DNA from: Gordionus sp. m RMFG-2023 | Taxonomy: Eukaryota; Nematomorpha; Gordioida; Chordodea; Parachordodidae | Assembly: GCF_954871325.1 (NCBI RefSeq) | Contig: NC_088777.1 | Coordinates: forward strand, 40,587,366 to 40,651,365 | Length of the DNA stretch: 64,000 nucleotides | Direction of reading: 5' to 3' | Part shown: positions 43,761 through 55,400 of the stretch, piece after piece | How positions within the stretch are numbered: position 1 is the stretch's first letter | How the letters are laid out: each line of letters opens with the position of its first letter | Notes under the pieces: model-generated | Told to the model about the DNA's origin: nothing | Database searches by the model: none | The model's input: only the letters and a program-made list of their open reading frames with translations | Program-made: the position numbers and the translations under genes

Positions 43761-44284
43761 CTGGGTTTTTGATCAGGCCTACAGGCCAATTTCTAGCCCA
43801 TATTTAAAATTTAAAATTTTTCAGGAAACTAAGATTTATATTAATTTTGAAAAAGTTTCTCAAGCTATGTCCAAGTCCAAATTAATTGTGAAAAATATTT
43901 TCCAAGCCCAGGAAAACCCAGAATAATTTATTTTTTTACCTTGGATCAAGAAAAATAGGCCTGATATAAGGGGTTTAAAAGAATTAAATCTTTCTAATAT
44001 ATATGTACATTTTTTTTGCCATTTTATATTATTGGGAAAATTTTTCAAAATTATCAATAAATGAAGGGGAAATATCTGATTTACCTATCATTCTAATGGT
44101 TAGCTCCTGGTATTTATATGAAATTCATGAATACATATTAAAGTACCATGCTGAAAATATGCTTATCCTAATTTAAATTTTAAACAAACTCCACCCTTCC
44201 AAACTATTTATTATTTAGTTTCAAAATATAAAATTAAATTTAAGACATTGTTATTAAATTACAATAAAAAAAATAAAAAGTTTT

Positions 44285-44720
44285 TCTAAGTTAACAAATA
44301 ATAGGAGGTTAACTTCAATCATAGTCAAATTATATATAAGTAAAACGAAAAGGTTATACATATAATCAATAATGTTATAATAAGTTATGAATAACATACA
44401 TTCTACAATTATGAAGTTATGAGAAAATATACAACACTATGGAATGCATGTAGAAATCCCAAATTTTCAGAAAAGATAATAGAGATGCAAATATTTATAT
44501 GTACTAATTAAAAGATATATAGTTGTATAAAAGTTAACAAATAATAGAAAAAAAATGTTAAATAAGTTATGAATAACATGCATTCTACAATTATGAAGTT
44601 ATGAGAATATATACAACATTATGGAATGCATGTAGAAAGGCCAAATTTTCAGAAAATATAAGAGAGATGCAAATATTTACTTATGCATAAAAATTACCTA
44701 ATTAAAAGATATCAATTGAT
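44285..44720. repeat. Two-copy tandem duplication, ~230 bp unit
   Basis: AGTTAACAAATAATAG, AATAAGTTATGAATAACAT, CATTCTACAATTATGAAGTT, ATGGAATGCATGTAGAAA and AGAGATGCAAATATTTA occur twice in the same order (from 44287 and from 44535), with about 90% identity by eye. Confidence 0.85.
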
Positions 44721-44844
44721 TTAAAAGATCTAATTTTGCAGGACTATTTATTTTTATGTGCTTCATCTAATGAGCCAATGCAGTTTGAAAATCCATGTTT
44801 CTCTGTTTCTCAAAATATAAAATGTTGGATTTTCTAACTCTAAA

Positions 44845-44960
44845 GTAATTAAAAATTATTTATTAATATTAAAAATTATTTATTAATATTAAAAATTATT
44901 TATTAATATTACAAATTATTTATTATTAATATTAAAAATTATTTATTAATATTAATTCAC
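44845..44960. repeat. 20-bp minisatellite, about six copies
   Basis: TATTAAAAATTATTTATTAA is repeated head to tail, with one variant containing ACAAATT and one with an extra ATTAT. It lies between two diverged copies (44725-44840 and 45050-45220) of a segment containing ATTTTTATGTGCTT and CTAATGAGC. Confidence 0.85.
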
Positions 44961-44965
44961 TTTTA

Positions 44966-46055
44966 TAAACTACTATTTCTGAAAGTGCCACCATCACATC
45001 TATATATATAAATTATTTGTAATTGCTATCAGCTAAACCAAGCAATAGATTTAAAAGATCTATAATTGAAAAAAATGGCAGATTTTTTCAGGATTTTTGA
45101 TTTTTATGTGCTTACCATCTAATGAGCTAAGGCAGTTTGGAAATCTATGTTTCTCAAAATATTCTTGTACAATCTGAAATGTTTGATTTTCTAACTCTAA
45201 AATAATTAAAAATTATTTATGGGCTCATTTCTTTTATTTTTTAAAAATTATAAATAATTAAAATAACATGTAAACTATTTGTAAAATAAAATTTATATAA
45301 AAACTATATTAAATGAAATAATAATTAAGCATTTAACTAGGTATGATCAACGGGGCTTATAGACTCATGTATGGATATGCAGTTAGAACGGCAGATTTCA
45401 GTTGATATTCTCTGTCGAAGGTAGAAGCCTTCTTTTGGATCACCTGTGATTAAGCGTATGCCCTATTGTTTTGAATAATTTTAGGGCTTGGGGTCTAAAT
45501 GACACAGTTATCTGAGACTACCGGAACAAACAAAACATTATCAAGGTTGCTATATTTGTTTATTTTTGTGTTTTCGGCTTTCGTGATAGAGTTGGAAGAA
45601 AAAGATCTGGCAAAACGATCCACGCAAGTATAATCCCAGGCAAGAGGTAGACCTTGGTTCCAAGGGACTAGCGTCATACCATCTGGTCTGGTTTGATTGT
45701 CGGGGCTGAGGCCGGATGGTTCCAGGGTGGAGGGAATATTTGAGGATTTCAATGTTCTGTTGATGATTGATTAGATAGCATGGTTTCTGGGTAATCTTCC
45801 TTTTGAGAAACGACAGTGAAGGGGGTGGTTTCCAAGACTTTCGATGTGGGTTTCACATAGGACGCATGATGTAGATGTTATATTTCACATCCTAAGCGAA
45901 GGTCTATGGCTATTCTGAGTTATTCGTTGTTAATAACAAGCCTAGATTAAAAATTTACTTAGATATAAACTACTATGTCTGAAAGTGCCATCATCACATC
46001 TATATATTTAAATTTGTAATTGCTATCAGCTAAATCAAGCAATAGATTGAAGAAA
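44966..46055. repeat. ~85-bp direct repeats flanking a LINE fragment
   Basis: AAACTACTAT(T/G)TCTGAAAGTG, CATCACATCTATATAT, TTTGTAATTGCTATCAGCTA and AGCAATAGATT occur in order at about 44966-45055 and again at 45967-46050. Between them lie unrelated repeat and the LINE fragment. This could be a large tandem duplication with insertion, or two copies of an older repeat. Confidence 0.7.
45330..45930 (-). mobile_element. LINE remnant with restriction-like nuclease motif
   Basis: Minus strand, 85 codons open (45752-45495): SSNIPSTLEPSGLSPDNQT, RPDGMTLVPWNQGLPLAWD, then CVDRFARSF and FVPV. After a break the frame continues with RPQALKLFKTIGHTL and DPKEGFYLRQRIS to about 45340. RPD with an Asp about 15 residues later fits the PD...D core of R2-like restriction-type endonucleases. 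It is the tail of the same LINE family as 4688-4946 and 13294-14110. The reverse transcriptase is missing. Confidence 0.65.
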
Positions 46056-47330
46056 TTCGCCAACAAATCACATGGGAAATACAATTGGCTTTAAATTGCT
46101 ATGATGATTATCATTGGACAAATATTTTTTAAAAGAACACTATTGGTTAAATTTGATTGACATTTTTTGAGGATTATTATAATAGATTATAGACAATGAC
46201 ATATAGATGATATGATAATGTAATATGCTATATAGGAACAGCTTATCTTGTTTTTATCTAGGTAAAATATTGGGACATTAATATACAATCAAGAAAGTAA
46301 AATTTTTCAAGATATTCAATTTAAAATACGAATAATTGTTCCTTGAATACTTATAGTCAGATTTGCGCTAAAATCTCAAAGTGAATTTGAAACATGTTAT
46401 GATTGTTGGATTTAATAAAACATTTAAAACTAAAATTCATTTTTTGTTAATAAATTAAAAAATAAATAAATGGTGCTATTTTATTAATATTGAGCCATTA
46501 GTTTTTTATGCTCTCCAAATCCGAACCCTTTAAATAAAATTATCTCTGAACCCGAACCATTTTTTAATTGAAGGGGTCATATCCCTGACATGAAATCAAA
46601 TTTTTTATTAATATTATATTTTAAAAATAATGTCAGAAATTTGACACTAATACTACTGATATCTAATTAAAAAGATTTTCATTACTCCGCTTTCTTTGAG
46701 CTGTATGTTATTTCGAATAGATTTCACCACCCAGCGATGATTCCTTTGAAATATTTCGATGACAAATTATTTATTCTAAAAATAGCTCGATTATCTGCCT
46801 TGATCAAATTTATAAGATGAAAGCCCTTTGCACACTAAGCATTATACGGGATAAAGTGCCCTTAGTTAAGCAATTTTAAAAAAATTTCATTGGGAATATC
46901 TTCATCAACCGTTTTTATTTTTCTATCATTATGTCATATCATATCAAGCACGTTGGTCATAGACCTGCCCAAAGTGAGCGAACGTGAATTACATAGTGGC
47001 CCGCCCTCCATATAATTAGACCGATTTTTTTTTCAAGGGTACCAACAAACCTTACAACTCCGATGTGTTTTATCATAATGAGTGGAACTACGCCCTATCC
47101 AATTAGATTACAGTATAGTTATGAGTGTATAGGAGAAAATATAAGAAGAAAAAGAGTGAAAAAGAAAACTATTTCTTTCAAATACAAAATCGTTATTATT
47201 TAATTAGTTAGGGTTTTCGTTTAGATATTGAGAAATTTTATAAATTTTGTACATATTATGTAATCAGTCTAAATGCGTTATAATCTAATAAAATTCTTAA
47301 ATAAACTTAATATAATCTTTATACTATATA
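46056..47330. other. No clear gene; two open stretches
   Basis: Two plus-strand open stretches are more protein-like than the surroundings: about 46051-46131 (IEEIRQQITWEIQLALNCYD) and about 46690-46818 (FELYVISNRFHHPAMIPLKY, then LKIARLSALIKF). Neither has a recognised family or clear splice sites. The rest is AT-rich with MITE words near 46550 and 46970. Confidence 0.3.
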
Positions 47331-47364
47331 AAAAATCTAAATAGACTTCGTTAAAAAAAATTAA

Positions 47365-47510
47365 TAAAACTTTTAAAACGTTAAAAAGATTAATATTATT
47401 TTTACTACGTTAAGAAATTTACTATTATTTTTACTACGTTAAAAAATTTACTATTATATTTACTACGTTAAAAAATTTACTATTATTTTTTACTAAGTTA
47501 AAAAAAATAT
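47365..47510. repeat. ~32-bp minisatellite, about four copies
   Basis: TTTACTACGTTAAAAAATTT with ACTATTATTT is repeated head to tail, with a few substitutions. It lies just upstream of a hAT element. Confidence 0.9.
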
Positions 47511-47889
47511 ACATGATGGAAGCAAATTTAATATTACTTATTTTTTAAAAATAAATATTTAAAAAATCATGTTTCATACGATATATTTTTGGTGTAATTT
47601 TTTTATATGTTAAAAAATATATACATGTGGAAGCAAAATTAATATTGCTTATTTTTTTTTAAAAAATAAAGAGAAAATCATGCTATGGTTATTGTTTAAT
47701 TTTACGAGTATAAGCATTGGGGAAGTAAATAAAAAAAATACTTATTTTCCTTAATAAATAAAAGAGAAAAAATATTTTTCCTTACTTTTTTTAAATTAAA
47801 AATTTTTTTCTTTTTTAAAATGCTTAATTATTATAATTGTATTACTGAAATTTTATTAATATTATCATTTAGCTCAAAAATTTTGATGC

Positions 47890-49955
47890 GAAAAAAAATT
47901 ATTGAAAAGGAAGACCATAACCAATTTTACAAAACTTAAAAAAAGAATCAAAACTTGCATTCATAATTTTTCTATTGATAAATATGAAAAATATGAGTGG
48001 CTCACTGGATGTGAATTTTCAAATTCTCTATATTGTTGGCCATGCCTATTATTCTCAAAAGAAAAATATGTCTTGAATGATAAAGGATTTTCGGAAATGA
48101 ATAATTTTTCAAAGGCAGTTAAACGGCATGAAGAATCAACCGCTCATTTGCAGTCGATGATTCAATTAAAAACATTTGGCGAAAATCGTATTGAAAATAT
48201 TATAGATTCGATGCGTAAAATATCAATCGAACAGGATAATTCAAAAATCAAATAGGGAAATATTGAAAATATTGATCAACTCTATGTTTTCTTGGAATTC
48301 ATGATGAATCATCTAATTCAGAGAGGAAATTATATTGAAATAATTTATTTGCTCGCAGAAGAAAATTTACTATTGAAACATCATTTAGAAAATAGTACAA
48401 TTTTTATTGGAATATCATGCGATATTCAAAATGATTTAATAAATTCTATTTCATAAATCTTACACCAAAAAATATTAAATGAATTGGAAGAAACGGAATT
48501 TATAATAATAATATTAGATGAAACAACTGATATAAATAATAAATCTCAACTAGCTGTTGTTCTTCGATGTTTTAAATAACGGGACATTGTATGAAAGTTT
48601 TATTGAATTCTTTAAATTTGTCATTAAATTCTTGAATGATAAAATAATTATAAAAAATTAATAGGTCAAAGTTACGATGGCGCTGCTGTTATGTCAGGCG
48701 TTTCACGTGGACTACAAGCGAATAAGAGACGTCAATCCTTCAGCGCTTTATACTTATTGCTTTGCCCATAAGTTAAATCTTATATTATCAAAATCTTGCA
48801 GCAAAATTAAAAATGTAAGGTGTTTTTTACAACTTTATCTGGTTTAGCCAGTTTTTTTAGTACATCATCTAAGTGAACAACGGAATTTGATAAATAAAAA
48901 AAAGATTATTTCGAGTAGCCCCAGCGAGATGGGATTTCAATGGTCGGCTGGTTCAAACAGTTTTCATTTGAAGAATCTAGTCGATTTTTTTAAAGTATGA
49001 TTGATGGAGAATCTGATATTGTTTGGAATAATGTTCTAATAATATCTCGTGGCTATTTAAAAATATTAAATGAAGCAAATTTTCTAATTTTATTATATTT
49101 TTTTCAAGAAATTTTGTCAGAATCTGATTTATTATTTGATATACATAAAACTAAAATTAACGATATATCTTATTGTCTTAAAAGTATTAAAGATTGACTA
49201 AATTTGTTAGATCAAACCAAAAAAATTTTGATGTTTATTTGAGAAATTTAAAGGTAAAAGAAAAGATTGAAAACAATTTAAATAAAAAACGTAATAGATC
49301 CCAGGATTGCTCAATACAAAAGAATTTTATAAAAATTTGATAATTAAAATAACAGATAATATAATCAATGAAATTGATTTTCGGTTCGATACATTAAAAA
49401 ATATCAAATTCGTCGAATTGTTAGATATTAGTAAATTTCAAATATTTAATCAAATATTTATTAGACAATTAAAATGACAATTATTCTAAATTTTTCGCTC
49501 AACACAAGCTGGAAACTGAATTAAAAGTAGTGTTTCGGACTATGAATTTAGAAAGAAAAAGATGTTAATTAAATACTTGAATTTTTAATATGTACCAATT
49601 TGATGAAAAGTTTTAGAGTTTTTAAATTATGCAAATTTATCTTAACTTTGGCTTCAACAACAGCAAGTGCAGAACGGGGTTTTTCATCTAAAAAGAATCA
49701 AATCTTATTACAGAAACAGGATTTGTTAAAATCGATTATCGAATCTATCTTTGATTTCGATTGAAAATAAATTATTAAAAAATTTAAAATCTAGTAATAT
49801 TTTTTTTTTATTCAGTACTTGATCATTTTACTCAAATAAAGATGAATTCAACTTATTTATAAATCTTAATTTTTTTTATGGTTTGACTAATAAATAAAAA
49901 TAAAAAATTTTTTTTGATTGCTTCCCTAGTAGTAAACTTGAAGTTCGTCACTGGT
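47890..49955 (+). mobile_element. hAT element (ZMYM1/TTF-type transposase), decayed
   Basis: The N-terminal TTF-type zinc finger is open (47902-48255: WLTGCEFSNSLYCWPCLLFS, later AVKRHEESTAHL). It is followed by a DUF4371-like part with LDETTDINNKSQLAVVLRC (about 48515), SYDGAAVMSG (about 48670), YCFAHKLNLIL (about 48760) and the dimerisation block TTASAERGF (about 49660). At least six stops or shifts interrupt it (for example near 48255, 48456, 48578, 48840, 49197), so it is inactive. The 3' tail matches 3290-3510. A ~40-bp direct repeat (ATATTGAGAAATTTTATAAA) flanks the region at about 47227 and 50018. Confidence 0.8.
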
Positions 49956-50630
49956 ATTTATAACTAGTATTTAATAATTATCTAATAATTTCCTATATTG
50001 AGAAATTTTATAAACTTAGTACATATTATGTAATTAAGAACATTATCAAAACCTAGTTAATTTTTTGTTTAAGTGTATTTAATAATTATTACATAATTTT
50101 CCTATAAACCTTACATGGCATATAAGTTATCTTACTTAGTACTGGAGTTTTCTAATAGTATAATGGGATATCTAACTTTATATTAAATTTCGTTATATAA
50201 TTGGAATCTTCCTTTATTAGGGCCTATAAAGATCCCTTGATTTACCTCTATATGAGTCTATATATCCTAGTCATGATGAATTATACTTTTATGCAGCGAA
50301 TGAATTTTAAAATAACCTTTTTATATATTATTACTAGATAATATCTATTTTGAAACTAATCGCTAATAGAATATTTTAATATGTTTACTTAAAATAGCTT
50401 CCTCTCAATCAGTTCTCATTTATAAAGAAGCAATATTTCTTAAAGTAACTTCCTTTAAGTGTCATTAATTATATAGGTGCTGGATATCATTTATCGAATA
50501 CTAACAGTTAAAGAATATTGGAGGGCTTTCTTAAAATATCTTAAAAATATCATATTAGATACTGACGATCGATAAAGAATTAAAGATCTTCTTTCTTTTT
50601 TTTAAAAAAAATAGTTATATGATTACCTTT
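49956..50630. other. No gene seen
   Basis: AT-rich interval between a hAT element and a LINE. It contains one of the two ATATTGAGAAATTTTATAAA copies. No open frame of interest. Confidence 0.5.
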
Positions 50631-50639
50631 CTAAAAACT

Positions 50640-52080
50640 CAGCAGTCATTTGTCAGAAGCTCATAGATAAGTTTTAGAATGGTTTTGCAAGTTTTCCTAT
50701 CAGAAAAAGCTCGCTTAATGAATTCCCATGATCGAGTTATTGCCGAACCAACTATTCTTATAGGTTAGGAAGGGTTTGATGGTTGACTCCTCAGGATATT
50801 TTAAAGAGTGCTCGATATATTAAATTGTTAGGAGCATGTCTAATGATATGTCCTACTAGTTCTATTTTTCTGTATTTCTATATATTGGCAGTGCGTCGCG
50901 TTTGGATGGATCAAAAAATATAGTTAGTTATATTGTGCGGGTAGAAGGTTCTGGATATATATCTAAGAAATTTATTAACAAATGTTTGCAACTTTTTATT
51001 TTCTGCTTTGCATCGCTCCAAGTTTCAAATAGTATAAGGAAGTAAGTATTAGAACTTTGAGACGGAACTTTAATGGAATTTATATTTGGTTTGATGACGA
51101 TATTTTCATTAATAACCTATATTTAACTCTAGCGTTATATAATTTGACTATTAAATCTTGTTTAGTATTTCCTCTTCTTTCTAATATTACTCCTAAATAT
51201 TTTAAATGTACTTCCACAATCGACTTCCCTTGTATCGTTATATTCAAGCGCGATGGGGTGATCATGAGGTCATCATCTTAGTTTTATTACTGTTTATTTC
51301 TAACCCAAAGAATTCAGTTTCACAGACAATAATAATTCTCCCATCAGACAAAGATCATCTGCAAATGCAAGAATATTAAGATTCTCAACGCACATCTGTT
51401 CCGAGCAAGATGTTATGACTTTCTTTATAATATAGTTTGTAATAAAGTTAAATAAAAGGGGTGATAAAACACATCCTATTTCAATCCAATTTTTATGGGG
51501 ATTTTTGACCTGTGTGGATTAGGTGGACCGAGTAGTTTTTATAAATATTTTTATCATTTGGCGTGCCTACATCCTCCAAGGCCTTCCACAAACTAGTGTT
51601 TATAATAGAATCAAATGCATTTCTAAAATCAAGAGCGATGATAATCAATTGTCTTTTCCGTTTAATAGATCTCTTATTTTGAATTTTTAACGCAAGAATG
51701 GCTTCGAGTGTGTTATGCACCTTTCTGAACGATACTAATGAGTCTACGAAATCATGTTCCACTAACGGTCTGAGTCTATTTAAGATAGTGTTGACGAATA
51801 TCTTATAATCGAATTTAGTGAGATCCCCCTCCAATCTTCGAGATATTTAGGGCACTTTGTTTTAGGGAAATTGGTAAGGATACCCGTAAGCCAATCACTT
51901 CAACAAATTCCCTCTTTCCAGACTCTGGTAATGATTGGGAAGAGGATCTCCGCCCATAAAATTGGGTCAGTTTTCAAATACTCGCTGGGGGATTTTATCT
52001 GTATTTACTGTTAGAATAGTTGATGGAGATTGTGTGAATGGGGTCGCAAAACTATGTGGGTGTGTTGATTTAGGAGGCCA
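50640..52080 (-). mobile_element. LINE remnant with reverse transcriptase
   Basis: On the minus strand an RT domain is readable: YKIFVNTILNRLRPLVEHDF, SFRKVHNTLEAILALK and LIIIALDFRNAFDS with SLWKALEDVG (51834-51493), an LAFADDL-type active site (about 51375) and HLKYLGVILERRG (about 51200). The remainder toward 50640 is decayed C-terminal coding. The motifs fit an apurinic-endonuclease-type LINE rather than the family at 45.3 kb. No 5' part or poly-A end was identified. Several frame breaks. Confidence 0.7.
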
Positions 52081-52489
52081 GAAGTTTCATCAAATTTGTA
52101 AATATTAAAAATTATGATTTTCTATTCGTATTTTGATAAATAATTAAAATAATTTTTAATTATGTTAAATATGGTTTCTCTTTATTTTAAATTAGTTTTT
52201 TCTTTACTTCCCTTCTTTTGTTTAGACTTATAATACATAATTAAAAATAGATTTTTTTAAGTCACTCTTTTATTTATATTTACATTAAAAATTAACCTTG
52301 TCGGGTTTAAAAAAGGGAAAATTTTTGAATCCGATCATTTAAAATTAAGGATTGTGGACACTTTCAGCATACTTTATTTATCAATTTTCTTTTTCAAACT
52401 TCAATGAATATTAGTCAAAATATTTTAAATAAAGTGAATAATAAAGTAGGAAATAAAGTTTTGTTTATTTTTATCAACTTTAAAAAATA

Positions 52490-55400
52490 TCATTTTCCCA
52501 CTCCATCTTGTATAGTCTGCAATTGTTTTAAGATAGTCCGAAGATTTAATCTTGTGCTATATAAGTCTCGGAAATGTATGGGTTTGGTATTGACTCCCAT
52601 GATAGGGTTATAAGTATTTAAAATGTAAGGATTGGAGTAATGTTCGAGGTGAGGAAATGAATACGTGTTCGAATGCTGATTAGCGTTGTTTACTAAAGAA
52701 GCATTGTCGTTGGGATTATCGAACATGAAGTACGGATTATTTTCTAGTTCTTTTTAATTATTTTAAAAAATGATAAAAAAAAGATCAATTATACAGAAGA
52801 GCGATTTGAAAAAATATCATTGCCATCTGGTTTATCATCATATCGTTTTTAACTCAACCAATTTTATCGCTGAATTTATGAATTAATGTTATCTTATGCA
52901 AATTGGTTACTAATTTTAGTAATGCATCTTCACTTCAACATGTAAATTTGATAGTAGTGATGTAAAATCGCTCCATTTGAGCCAATTTCAAAAAATGGCT
53001 AAATCAGTATTTTATCCAGAAAAATATTATGCAAGCCTGAAGATTTTGCTCATAGATGGCACAAAGGTTTGGGCTTGGCGCAATATTTTTCTGGCTAAAA
53101 TATAGAGCTAGACATATTTAAAAATCGGTTTAAATGGGGTGATTTTACATCACTATTTGATAGCGTCAATTCCTAAATTGAGCGAGAAAGTTTGTGGCTA
53201 ATTTTAGTAAACTAGAAGGGATGTATGAACTAGATTGCATTTTAAAAAAAAACGTTTAGAATTAATTTTTATGTTTTTTTTAAAAAGTGTGAATGGGGAC
53301 CCCCTAATGATAGAAATTTTAGTGAGCTGGATTTAGACCAAATTGAGTTAAAACCCTATAAAAATCATCTCGAAGAAATTTTAAAAAGATTAATTCCCTT
53401 GTAAGATAATAAGATTAATTTATAATATATAATCTGAGATGCCAACTCAATGATATATGTTTTTTAAAATCAGTTTTAAACTGTATTGTTTAAAATAGGT
53501 TGAAATCAATTAAAGTGGCTTCCAATTTCGTTTCAGATAAATTAATCTTTTTTTTAAACCGGCCAATTGTTCTTCGATTTGATCAAGATTTGATTCGAAT
53601 AAACATTGTTCACAAGCTATTTGATTCAAGGGATTGCTTAAATGGTTGATGCCGGTCAGATCTGTGTTGAGTATGATTGGTTCACGAGGTATAGCTAATT
53701 CATTTTTAATGGCATCGGGAAATAAAATATTTGCGGACAGATTTTGTTCATCATATTCAGGCTTTTTTGTAAATATATTGTAAAAAATAAGCAAAATTAA
53801 AAGTATTCATACTTTTTTTAAAGCTTAAATTTGATGAAATACTTGCTTTATTAACATATAAGCATAGATTTAGGAGCCTTTAATTGTATGCATGAAAAAT
53901 ACTCAATTTATACAAAAAATAAAAAAAAATATAAGAGTAAAATAATAACTCTACTTTCAAAGTTATTGTATCAGGAAATTTTTCGTTTGCTATTTTTTCA
54001 TTTGAGAACATATCTTCGACTGTATCGTGAACGCTATTCTTTGAGACATCCATTCTAAATGGTGTCTTTTCAACTTGGTTAGTATTTTCGTCGTTATTTT
54101 CAATCATTTCGATATTCGTTTCGGTGTTGATGACTAAAGATTCGGTACTTGTCAAATCACTATAGACACCGTTTAGGGTTTTATCATTAACAGGCAAATT
54201 ATTATCACATTTGAAATCATAGTTGTCAGTATTTGATTTATCAATGTTATAAGGAATTATTTCGGGGGTATTTTCAAGATTTTTAATAAATTTATCAGAT
54301 TTCTCAATTTTATTAACACCATCTTTTGGTAAAATAGATTGCTGGGCTTCGTAATCAATAAAAGATAAGGTTTTGTCGCTTGAAGCAGGCATTGTGAAAG
54401 GAGATAAAATGGGGTTACATCTAAATTCATAGGCAAGAATAATATGTAATCAAGTATAAAATGTTCACATATCCCTTAAAAAAATTAATACAAACTAGAG
54501 GTGGGCGCGGGTCGTGAAATTATGCGTGTGAATGTAAATAAAATTTAAATTATTAGGCGTGACTGGGTGTGACGTGCCTTGCCAAAATATCTGCCTGGCG
54601 TGATTGGGCGTGAAAATAAATTTCCTGCGAATCACGGAAATAATTTTTAAAATTGTTATTTTATGAATATAAATTTGCAATTTTATAATTTAATTTAGTT
54701 CTTTTAAAAATGAATAATTTTTGGAAAAAAAACTTCTGCATTTTATAAACAATAATTTTTTCCGTCTTATATGAATGAAAAATAATAAATCTTTCAACTC
54801 TCAACTCTCGTTCAGCAATGGAAATTTGGTAATAAATAAATTTAGATCGAATGCACTTTATTTTCATTTATCTTTACTAAAAATTTTATCAATATTCAAA
54901 TGCTAGGATATTCTGAGCGCAGATTCTTGTTACACAATAAATGAGTTTAAAACAAAAATTAGTAAAATTTTGCCAACCTTCTGAAGGTGATACAATAATA
55001 ATCAAAAACCCTTAAAAAACAGGACATTTTTTAAAGGCAATATTTAATACGCAGCAACAACATAAGGTAGGCTTAATTATAAATCCGAATTTCAAAAGTC
55101 TTAATTTTTTAATAGAAGAAGAAAAGGAAGATATATAAAACAATTTTAAAAATGTGAAATGATATAAAATTAAATGATATGCATAAGTCAATGCTAACTA
55201 TCATTTATAGCCTTTCTAGTTCATCCTGTATACGTAAAAAAACCGTCTTAAAAGATTATTGTCTCATAAAACAAATATCAATGACAATATTTTGAAATTT
55301 TGGAAGCAGGAAGCTTTCCTTTTTTGAGAAAATTAGTTAGTAAAATTGTCGCCTGTCAGGGCGGGCTAGTCAAGTGGCATTTAGAGGTTATTTTCTATAG

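Noticed and set aside
43459-44057. Several ORFs of 60-87 codons on both strands
   Set aside because: They lie in a decayed duplicated repeat and have no domain or splice support.
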